DNA from: Tistrella mobilis KA081020-065
GTDB lineage: Bacteria > Pseudomonadota > Alphaproteobacteria > Tistrellales > Tistrellaceae
Assembly: GCF_000264455.2 (NCBI RefSeq)
Contig: NC_017966.1
Location: 496,001 to 560,000 of the forward strand
DNA length: 64,000 nucleotides
Reading direction: 5' to 3'
The notes beneath the pieces were generated by a model, which ran no database searches, was not told the origin of the DNA, and saw only the letters and a program-made list of their open reading frames with translations. Made by a program: the position numbers and the translations under genes. Shown here piece by piece: positions 8,180 through 14,876 of the stretch; positions within the stretch are counted from its first letter, which is position 1, and each line of letters starts with the position of its first letter.

Positions 8180-9202
8180 ATGTCCGACAGCCTTACCCAC
8201 AGCGCGGCGGCAGCCACCACCTCCCGCCCGGGCCCCGGGCGGCGGCTGGTGGTCCATGGTCTGGGCCTTGCCGTCTTCGCCGCCATGCCGCTTGTCGCCG
8301 CCGCGATCGGCGACCCCTTCGTCGTCAGCCTGTTCACCCGCTTCCTGATCTATGCCATCGCCGCGGTGGCGCTCGATCTGGTGATGGGCTATGGCGCGCT
8401 GATCAGCTTCGGCCATGCCGCCTTCTTCGGGCTGGGCGGCTATGTGGTCGGCATCATTGCCCATCACGCCGCCGAGACCGGCACGATCTTCGGTCTGGCG
8501 ACCAGCAATTCGGCGCTTGTGGTCTGGCCGGTGGCGATCGGGCTGTCGGCCCTGCTGGCCCTGATCATCGGCGCCCTGTCGCTGCGCACCCAGGGCGTGC
8601 AGTTCATCATGATCACCCTCGCCTTCGGCCAGATGGTCTATTTCATGCTGGTCTCGCTGGAGGTCTATGGCGGGGATGACGGGCTGCTGATCATGGAGCG
8701 CAACACCCTGCCGGGGATCGACCTCTCCAACCCGACGGTTTTCTACTATCTCTGCCTCGCCATGCTCGCCGGCTGGCTACTGCTCTGCCGGCGGCTGGTG
8801 GGGTCGCGTTTCGGCATGGTGCTGCGCGGGCTGAAGCAGAATGAGCGCCGGGCGGTCAATCTGGGCTTCGCGCCGCTGCCGCACCGCCTGGCCGCTTTCG
8901 TGATCTCGGGTGCCGGCACCGGCCTTGCCGGCGTGCTCTGGGCCAATTACGCGCTCTATGTCAGCCCCGACATGGCCGCCTGGTCCAAATCGGGTGAATT
9001 CATGTCGATCGTGATCCTGGGCGGGGTCGGCACGCTGTTCGGGCCGGTGATCGGCGCTGCGGTGTTCCTGGGCCTGGAACAGCTGCTGGCGATCTGGACC
9101 GAACACTGGATGCTGGTGATGGGGCCGGTGCTGGTGGCGGTGGTGCTGTTCGCCCGCCGCGGCCTCTATGGCTTCCTGGTCGGGGAGAGAGCCCATGACT
9201 GA
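8180..9202 (+). CDS. ABC transporter permease, LivM type
   Basis: 340 residues with about nine predicted membrane segments. Seen: ALDLVMGYGALISFGHAAFFGLGGYVVG, the standard LivM signature, and the loop NERRAVNLGF before the C-terminal segments. An aggaagacatccg ribosome region precedes the ATG. It overlaps the next ATPase gene by 8 bp, so translation is probably coupled. It is the second membrane subunit of the importer in this catabolic block. Confidence 0.92.
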   Translation: MSDSLTHSAAAATTSRPGPGRRLVVHGLGLAVFAAMPLVAAAIGDPFVVSLFTRFLIYAIAAVALDLVMGYGALISFGHAAFFGLGGYVVGIIAHHAAETGTIFGLATSNSALVVWPVAIGLSALLALIIGALSLRTQGVQFIMITLAFGQMVYFMLVSLEVYGGDDGLLIMERNTLPGIDLSNPTVFYYLCLAMLAGWLLLCRRLVGSRFGMVLRGLKQNERRAVNLGFAPLPHRLAAFVISGAGTGLAGVLWANYALYVSPDMAAWSKSGEFMSIVILGGVGTLFGPVIGAAVFLGLEQLLAIWTEHWMLVMGPVLVAVVLFARRGLYGFLVGERAHD

Positions 9203-9962
9203 CGCCACCGCAGCCGAACTGCCCCGGCTGGTGATCGAAGGGCTGCACAAGCGTTTCGGCGCCGTTGCCGCCACGGCCGGGGTCGATCTGGAGGTGCGCC
9301 CGCGTGAGCTGCATGCCCTGATCGGCCCCAACGGCGCCGGTAAGACCACGCTGATTTCCCAGATCGCCGGCGAAATCTTCCCCGATCAGGGCCGGATCCT
9401 GATCGACGGCCGCGACGTCACCCGCATGGCCGCCTATGCCCGGGCCGGCCAGGGGCTGGCGCGGTCGTTCCAGATCACCCAGCTCTTCACCGATTTCACC
9501 GCCCTCGACAATGTCGCCATGGCGATCCAGGCCCGGCAGGGCGGCAACTGGCGCTGTTTCGGATCGGCCAGGCAGGACCGGAGCCTGCGCGAGCCGGCGA
9601 TGGCCCACCTGACCGCGGTCGGCCTGGGTCACCGCGCCGATGAGGTGGTGGCGGATCTCGCCCATGGCGAATGCCGGCAGCTGGAACTGGCGGTGGCGCT
9701 GGCCGCCGAGGCCTCGCTGCTGCTGCTCGACGAGCCGATGGCCGGGCTCGGCCCCGAGGAGAGCCGGCAGATGACCCGGATCCTGCAGGGGCTGAAGGGC
9801 CGCTATGCCATCCTGCTGGTCGAGCACGACATGGATGCGGTCTTCGCGCTGGCCGACCGGGTGACGGTGCTGGTCTATGGCCGCACCCTGTTCACCGGCA
9901 CGCCCGACGAGGTCCGCGCCCATCCCGAGGTGCGGGCCGCCTATCTGGGAGACGGTGTCTGA
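9195..9962 (+). CDS. ABC transporter ATP-binding protein, LivG type
   Basis: 255 residues. Walker A GPNGAGKTT, a LivG-type variant signature (LAHGECRQLEL in place of LSGGQ), Walker B LLLLDEPMAGL and the H-loop EHDMDAVF are all present. I chose the ATG preceded by ggggagaga, inside the end of the permease gene; an in-frame ATG 27 bases upstream lies deeper in that gene and lacks a ribosome site. It supplies ATP hydrolysis to the LivHM-type channel with the next gene's product. Confidence 0.93.
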   Translation: MTDATAAELPRLVIEGLHKRFGAVAATAGVDLEVRPRELHALIGPNGAGKTTLISQIAGEIFPDQGRILIDGRDVTRMAAYARAGQGLARSFQITQLFTDFTALDNVAMAIQARQGGNWRCFGSARQDRSLREPAMAHLTAVGLGHRADEVVADLAHGECRQLELAVALAAEASLLLLDEPMAGLGPEESRQMTRILQGLKGRYAILLVEHDMDAVFALADRVTVLVYGRTLFTGTPDEVRAHPEVRAAYLGDGV

Positions 9963-10657
9963 TGCTGAAGGTCGATGGTCTGGAAGCCGGCTATGGCCGC
10001 TCGCAGGTGCTGTTCGGCATGACGCTGGCGGCCGAAGAGGGCGAGGTCGTCTCGCTGGTCGGCCGCAACGGCATGGGCAAGACCACCACGGTCAACACGC
10101 TGATGGGCCTGCTGCCGGTGCGCCGTGGCCGGATCGGCTTCGACGGCGCCGACATCGCCGGCCGTGCGCCCAACCGCATCGCCCGTGCGGGCATCGGCCT
10201 GGTGCCGGAAGGAAGGCGGGTCTTCGCCTCGCTGTCGGTGGAAGAAAACCTGGTCGCCACCGCCCGCCGCGGCGCCGGCGCCCGCTGGGGCCTTGCCGAT
10301 GTCTTCGGCCTGTTCCCGCGCCTGCAGGAACGCCGCCGGCAATCGGCGCGCACGCTGTCGGGCGGCGAACAGCAGATGCTGGCGATCGGTCGGGCGCTGC
10401 TCACCAACCCCCGCCTGCTGATCCTGGACGAGGCGACCGAGGGGCTGGCGCCGATCATCCGCCAGGAAATCTGGGCCTGTCTCGGCCGGCTGAAGGCCGA
10501 GGGCCAGACCATTCTGGTGATCGACAAGAACCTGAAGGAGATGGCCCGCCTGGTCGACCGCCATCACCTGATCGAGAAAGGCCGCGTGGTCTGGGCAGGC
10601 TCCCCCGAGGCGCTCGCCCGGGAACCCGATCTCGCCCATCGCCATCTCGGCCTCTGA
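9962..10657 (+). CDS. ABC transporter ATP-binding protein, LivF type
   Basis: 231 residues. Walker A GRNGMGKTT, signature LSGGEQQMLAIGRAL, Walker B LLILDEATEGLAP. LivF usually has DEPTEGL; here the Pro is Ala-Thr (DEATEGL). Start and stop overlap by one base with the preceding LivG-type gene (TGATG), indicating translational coupling. It completes the importer. The nitrilase gene starts 12 bases after its stop, so enzyme and transporter are probably one operon. Confidence 0.93.
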   Translation: MLKVDGLEAGYGRSQVLFGMTLAAEEGEVVSLVGRNGMGKTTTVNTLMGLLPVRRGRIGFDGADIAGRAPNRIARAGIGLVPEGRRVFASLSVEENLVATARRGAGARWGLADVFGLFPRLQERRRQSARTLSGGEQQMLAIGRALLTNPRLLILDEATEGLAPIIRQEIWACLGRLKAEGQTILVIDKNLKEMARLVDRHHLIEKGRVVWAGSPEALAREPDLAHRHLGL

Positions 10658-10669
10658 CGGAGCCCCGGC

Positions 10670-11617
10670 ATGTCCTCTCCCCTTCCCTTCACGGCGGGCG
10701 TCGCCCAGATCGGCGCCGATCCCTTCGATCCCATGGCCTCGGCCGCGAAGGTCGCCGCCACCATCCGCCGCGCCGCAGGTAGCGGCGTCGCCCTGCTGGT
10801 CTTCCCCGAAGCCTGCATCGGCGGCTACCCCAAGGGTGCCAGCTTCTCGACGCCGGTCGGCATGCGCCTGCCCGAGGGCCGCGAGGCCTTCCGTCGCTAT
10901 CACGACGCCGCCATCGACCTTCACGGCCCCGAACTGGCGCTGGTGGCCGAGGCCGCAGCGGAGACGGGCATGGTGGTGGTGCTGGGCGTGATCGAGCGCG
11001 ACGGCGGCACGCTCTATTGCACGGCGCTCACCTTCGACGGCGCGCGCGGCCTGGCCGGCCGGCACCGCAAGCTGATGCCGACCGCGGCCGAGCGGCTGAT
11101 CTGGGGCTTCGGCGACGGCTCGACCATGGAGGCGGTGCCAACCCGCCTCGGTACCGTTGGCGCGGTGATCTGCTGGGAGAATTACATGCCGGCGCTGCGC
11201 ATGCACATGTACGCGCAGGGCGTGACGCTCTACTGCGCGCCGACCGCGGATGATCGCGACAGCTGGCTCTCTTCCATGCGTCATATCGCGCTTGAAGGCC
11301 GCTGTTTCGTGCTCACCGCCTGCCAGTTCATTCGCCGCGGCGCCTATCCCGCCGATTACGACTGCGCGCTGGGTGATGCCCCCGACACCGTGCTGATGCG
11401 CGGCGGCAGCGCGATCGTGGGGCCGCTCGGCCAGGTGCTGGCGGGGCCGGATTTCGACGGCGAGACCGTGCTCACCGCCCGCATCGACCCGGCGGAGATC
11501 CTGCGCGGCAAATATGATTTCGATGCCACCGGCCATTACGCCCGCCCCGACATCTTCCGGCTGGAGGTCGACACGGCGGCGAAGCCCGCAGTGCTGCGCC
11601 GCGACGGCGGGCTTTGA
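10670..11617 (+). CDS. Nitrilase (carbon-nitrogen hydrolase family)
   Basis: 315 residues. The Glu-Lys-Cys triad is visible: Glu47 in VFPEACIGGYPKG, Lys134 in RHRKLMPTAAER and Cys168 in VICWENYMP. The CWEN context is typical of true nitrilases (R-CN to R-COOH plus NH3), less so of amidases or cyanide hydratases, but this cannot be settled here. It follows the five transporter genes directly and precedes a flavin-reductase-like gene by 12 bases. In context it may convert an imported nitrile to an acid that enters the CoA-ligase or gentisate steps; that link is inference. Confidence 0.9.
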   Translation: MSSPLPFTAGVAQIGADPFDPMASAAKVAATIRRAAGSGVALLVFPEACIGGYPKGASFSTPVGMRLPEGREAFRRYHDAAIDLHGPELALVAEAAAETGMVVVLGVIERDGGTLYCTALTFDGARGLAGRHRKLMPTAAERLIWGFGDGSTMEAVPTRLGTVGAVICWENYMPALRMHMYAQGVTLYCAPTADDRDSWLSSMRHIALEGRCFVLTACQFIRRGAYPADYDCALGDAPDTVLMRGGSAIVGPLGQVLAGPDFDGETVLTARIDPAEILRGKYDFDATGHYARPDIFRLEVDTAAKPAVLRRDGGL

Positions 11618-11629
11618 GGGGCGGGCAGG

Positions 11630-12274
11630 ATGGAGTTCGATTTCGCAACGCTCGACACCGCCCACCGCTACAAGGTGCTGGCCTCCACCGTTGTGCCGCG
11701 GCCGATCGCCTGGGTGACCAGCCGGGCGCCCGACGGCACCGCCAATGCCGCCCCCTACAGCTTCTTCAACGTGATGGGCTCGAACCCGCCGGTGGTGGCG
11801 CTGGGCATCCTGGCCCGCCCCGACGGCACGCTGAAAGACACGGCGGCGAACATCGTCGCAGGGGGTGCTTTCATCGTCCACCTGGTCTCGGAAGATCTGG
11901 CACCGGCGATGAACCTGACCTGCATCGACGCGCCGCCCGGGGTGGACGAGATTGCGCTCGCGGGTCTCGCCACCACCCCCGGCACGAAGACCGGGCTGCC
12001 GCGGCTGGTCGATGCCCCGGTCGCCTTCGAATGCGTCAGCCGTGCGGCGATCGCCACGGGGCCGTCGCAGATGCTGGTGGTCGGCGAGGTGCTGACCGCA
12101 CATGTCCGCGACGATGCCGTGCTCGATGCCGGCCGCTGCCATTTCGCCACCGAACGGCTGGGCCTGGTCGCCCGCATGCACGGCGCCGGCTGGTATGACC
12201 GCGTCGGCACCGACATGTTCCGGCTCGACCGGCCGGTCTGGGCCGATCGCCTGCTTCCGGAGACCGGATCTTGA
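11630..12274 (+). CDS. Flavin reductase-like domain protein
   Basis: 214 residues with the FMN-binding split-barrel fold of the flavin reductase-like/DIM6-NTAB group: STVVPRPIAWVTS near the N terminus, NAAPYSFFNVMGSNPPVV, and a later DTAANI...FIVHLV segment. Members either reduce free flavin for a partner monooxygenase or act as FMN oxidoreductases. No two-component monooxygenase gene is seen nearby. Its stop overlaps the next gene's TTG start by 3 bp. Confidence 0.85.
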   Translation: MEFDFATLDTAHRYKVLASTVVPRPIAWVTSRAPDGTANAAPYSFFNVMGSNPPVVALGILARPDGTLKDTAANIVAGGAFIVHLVSEDLAPAMNLTCIDAPPGVDEIALAGLATTPGTKTGLPRLVDAPVAFECVSRAAIATGPSQMLVVGEVLTAHVRDDAVLDAGRCHFATERLGLVARMHGAGWYDRVGTDMFRLDRPVWADRLLPETGS

Positions 12275-13167
12275 CCGCTCTTACCCCCACCGATCGCCTC
12301 TGGCGCGGCTTCGACCGCGCGGGCCTGGACCATCAATACGATGCCCGCGGCACCGTCGCCGATTACGAGGCAGAGGCCCGCGCCTATGCCGAAGACAGTG
12401 TGGCCGCGATGACGACCCTCGACCGGCGCGCCGATCTGGTCTTCGATCCGGCCTCGGGCGCTGCACTCGACCTCTACCCGGCCGCGGGGCCGGGGCCGCA
12501 TCCGGTCTTCGTCTGGGTGCATGGCGGCTATTGGCGGGCGCTTTCCAAACAGGAAAATGCCTTCGTTGCTCCCGCGCTGGTGGCGGCCGGGGTCAGCGTC
12601 GCGGTGATCGACTACACCCTTGCCCCGGCGGCGACGCTGGAAGAGATCACCCGCCAGACCCGGGCGGCCGTCGGCTGGATCCATCACAACGCCGCCGCGC
12701 AGGGCCTGGATGCCAACCGGATCTTCGTCGGCGGCTCTTCGGCCGGCGGACATCTGACCGGCATGCTGCTGGCCGCAGACGGCTGGCGGGCCGAGGCGGG
12801 GCTGCCGCGTGATGTGATCAAGGGGGCCGTATCGCTGAGCGGGCTTTACGACCTGGAGCCGGTACGGCTCGGCCGGGTCAACGACTGGCTGGGGCTGGAT
12901 GCACCCCGCGCCCGGCGGTTGAGCCCGCTGCATCTGCTGCCGACCGATCCGGCCGATGGCTGCCCGCTGATCGTTTCTTACGGCGGATCGGAGACGGCCG
13001 AATTCAAGCGCCAGACCGACGACTATCTGGCCGCCTGGACCGGCCACGGCCATCCGGGCAGGTTCGTGGCCATGGAAGACTGCAACCATTTCGACATTGC
13101 CCGCCGGCTGGGCACGCCCGGCACACCGCTGGCCCAAGCCGCCATCCGGCTGATCCACGGAACCTGA
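12271..13167 (+). CDS. Alpha/beta hydrolase (arylformamidase / HSL-like esterase)
   Basis: 298 residues. The oxyanion motif HGGYW (84-88) and nucleophile motif GSSAG (Ser157) are present, with a late CNHFDIA giving the catalytic His. The N-terminal block WRGFDRAGLDHQYDARG resembles bacterial kynurenine formamidase-like hydrolases. The start appears to be TTG, giving an overlap (TTGA) with the preceding stop and a nearby gga ribosome site. Last gene of the catabolic operon; it could hydrolyse an ester or N-formyl aryl amide. Substrate unproven. Confidence 0.87.
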   Translation: MTALTPTDRLWRGFDRAGLDHQYDARGTVADYEAEARAYAEDSVAAMTTLDRRADLVFDPASGAALDLYPAAGPGPHPVFVWVHGGYWRALSKQENAFVAPALVAAGVSVAVIDYTLAPAATLEEITRQTRAAVGWIHHNAAAQGLDANRIFVGGSSAGGHLTGMLLAADGWRAEAGLPRDVIKGAVSLSGLYDLEPVRLGRVNDWLGLDAPRARRLSPLHLLPTDPADGCPLIVSYGGSETAEFKRQTDDYLAAWTGHGHPGRFVAMEDCNHFDIARRLGTPGTPLAQAAIRLIHGT

Positions 13168-13274
13168 CCTGCGGCATCCGACCTTCCGGAGTGGCATCCG
13201 TGGCCAGCCGCGGGCATGATGCGGGTCTGGCACGAAGATGCCCGAGAATCGCCTGGGAGGGAAAGGTCCGCATC

Positions 13275-13907
13275 ATGATCGACTGGATGGAGAAGGCGCG
13301 CCGGCTGCAGGATTTCTACGCCGGCCGGCTGTCGGCCGACGAGGCCGAGGCCCTGCGCCGCGATCTGGGCTGGCCGGCGCTGATGCCCGCCGGTACCGCC
13401 GGGGCCGGCATGCAGGATGCCTGGACCCGCGGCATGGCCGCCAACAAGGCGATGTTCGAGGCGATGACCGCGGCCCCCGGCGGCCTGCCCGATCCGGCCC
13501 GGATGGGGGCCGCCGCCATGGCCATGGCGGCAGCGGCAGCCCCGGCGATGGAGGCCTGGCGCCAGGCGGCCGCCGGCACACTGCGCGGCTTCGGCGGGTT
13601 CGAGACCACCGCGCCGCCGGCGCCCGCAGCCCCGGCCGAGACGCCGGCCCCGGCGCCAGAGGCGGCACCCGCAGCCAAAGCCGAACCGGGTGCCGAGATC
13701 GAGACCTGGCGGCAGCGGCTGGACGCTCTGAACCAGGAGCTTCAGACGGCGGTGGCGACGCTGCGCAGCCTGCAGGAAGCGCCCGATGCCGATCCCGCGG
13801 CGGTCGAGGCAACGCTGAAGCGTCTGCAGGAGCTGAATGCGGCAGCAACCGAGGCCATGCAGGGCTATCACGCCGCGCTCGCCGCCGAAGCCGCCGGGCA
13901 GAAGTGA
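13275..13907 (+). CDS. Hypothetical Ala-rich coiled-coil protein
   Basis: 210 residues, not recognised. The N-terminal helix MIDWMEKARRLQDFYAGRL is followed by an Ala/Met-rich stretch, a Pro/Ala linker (about residues 115-135) and a C-terminal helical segment with heptad-like Leu spacing (WRQRLDALNQELQTAV). No signal peptide or membrane segment. The composition resembles phasin or PHA-synthase accessory proteins, but there is no diagnostic motif. The start follows a gggagggaaagg ribosome site. It lies between the catabolic operon and the NarR-like regulator (convergent). Confidence 0.6.
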   Translation: MIDWMEKARRLQDFYAGRLSADEAEALRRDLGWPALMPAGTAGAGMQDAWTRGMAANKAMFEAMTAAPGGLPDPARMGAAAMAMAAAAAPAMEAWRQAAAGTLRGFGGFETTAPPAPAAPAETPAPAPEAAPAAKAEPGAEIETWRQRLDALNQELQTAVATLRSLQEAPDADPAAVEATLKRLQELNAAATEAMQGYHAALAAEAAGQK

Positions 13908-13925
13908 CCGGATCCTCGGCGGTCT

Positions 13926-14630
13926 TCAGAAAATATCCTCGTCGGCGTCGATCAGCACGCTTGGCCGGCAGAACCGCTTCACCGCCTCGATGTCGGTGAT
14001 GTCGATCGTGTTGCCGTCGACCCCGACGCCGTATTTCTTCAGAGCCGCGAAGCTGCGCGACAGGTTCTCGGGCGTCATGCCCAACAGCGAGGCGAGTGTC
14101 TTCTTGTCGTAGGGCAGGACGACGCGGCCGGTGCCGCCCTGGGCGTCGTTCTGGATCAGCAGCCGCGCCGCCAGCCGCTCGGTGCCCGAGCGCAGTTTCA
14201 GCGCCTTGTATTCCTTGACCATGGTCCGGAAGCCCACCGCCAGTTCGGTGACGATGGCGCGGGCGAAGGCGGCATCCTTTTCGAAGGCCGCACGGATGTT
14301 CTCGGACGGGATCATCAGCAGGCGCGACACCTCGGTGGTCCGCGCCGACATCAGATAGACCGCGTCGCGGATCACCGCCGCCAGGATGAAGGATCTGACC
14401 GGCCGGACCATGGCGAGCGTGGTTTCGCGTGCGGCATGGCGGCTGAACAGCTCCACGCAGCCTTCGACCACGATGTAGAGAAAATCCGCCGGCTCGCCCT
14501 CGAAGATCAGATCGACCTGGCGGGGGAAGCGCTGCAGATAGGCCGCGTTCATCAGCTCGGAGAAGTTCTCCGGTTCCATGCTCCGGAACAGCGGCAGCGC
14601 ACGCACCTCCGGCAGGTCATTCGCTCGCAT
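13926..14630 (-). CDS. Crp/Fnr family regulator without Fe-S cysteines (NarR-like)
   Basis: 234 residues. The N-terminal cyclic-nucleotide-binding-like beta barrel (about 20-120) contains FEGEPADFLYIVVEGCVELF. The C-terminal winged helix has the recognition helix TPENLSRSFAALKKYG. No N-terminal cysteine cluster is present, so it is not an oxygen-sensing FNR. In Paracoccus, NarR is an FNR-family protein lacking the Fe-S cysteines, encoded beside narK and needed for nitrate/nitrite induction; the divergent placement next to narK here matches. I chose ATG 14630 with an AAGAGG ribosome site. A perfect FNR-type box lies immediately upstream, overlapping the leader, so autoregulation is likely. Confidence 0.87.
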   Translation of the reverse strand: MRANDLPEVRALPLFRSMEPENFSELMNAAYLQRFPRQVDLIFEGEPADFLYIVVEGCVELFSRHAARETTLAMVRPVRSFILAAVIRDAVYLMSARTTEVSRLLMIPSENIRAAFEKDAAFARAIVTELAVGFRTMVKEYKALKLRSGTERLAARLLIQNDAQGGTGRVVLPYDKKTLASLLGMTPENLSRSFAALKKYGVGVDGNTIDITDIEAVKRFCRPSVLIDADEDIF

Positions 14631-14640
14631 CACGATCCTC

Positions 14641-14654
14641 TTGATTTTTATCAA
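14641..14654. promoter_or_regulatory. FNR/NarR-type box 1
   Basis: TTGATTTTTATCAA, a perfect TTGAT-N4-ATCAA palindrome. It lies only 10 bases before the regulator's start codon and abuts its ribosome site, so binding there would more likely repress than activate the regulator gene. Confidence 0.8.
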
Positions 14655-14777
14655 GCCCTACTTTGACGGACATATACCGCGGGGCTGTGCGCCTGTAAAT
14701 CACAGAACCACGACAATCAATTTCCAGTCCTTCATAATCATAAGGGCGATTTATTTCGGAACATGAAGCCATGCTTC

Positions 14778-14791
14778 TTGATCTGGATCAA
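14778..14791. promoter_or_regulatory. FNR/NarR-type box 2, upstream of narK
   Basis: TTGATCTGGATCAA, again a perfect TTGAT-N4-ATCAA. Its centre is about 92 bases before the narK start; if it acts at -41.5, transcription would start near 14826. It is the obvious activator site for the narK-narGHJI operon. Confidence 0.82.
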
Positions 14792-14876
14792 CATTCGATC
14801 CGGATACGGGGCCTAACGTCGGCGCATCCCCACATGCGGGCCACGGATGGCCTGCCAATCCAGGTGGATGACTTCG

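Noticed and set aside
13926-14630. Classical oxygen-sensing FNR
   Set aside because: The N-terminal cysteine cluster is absent; only isolated cysteines are present.
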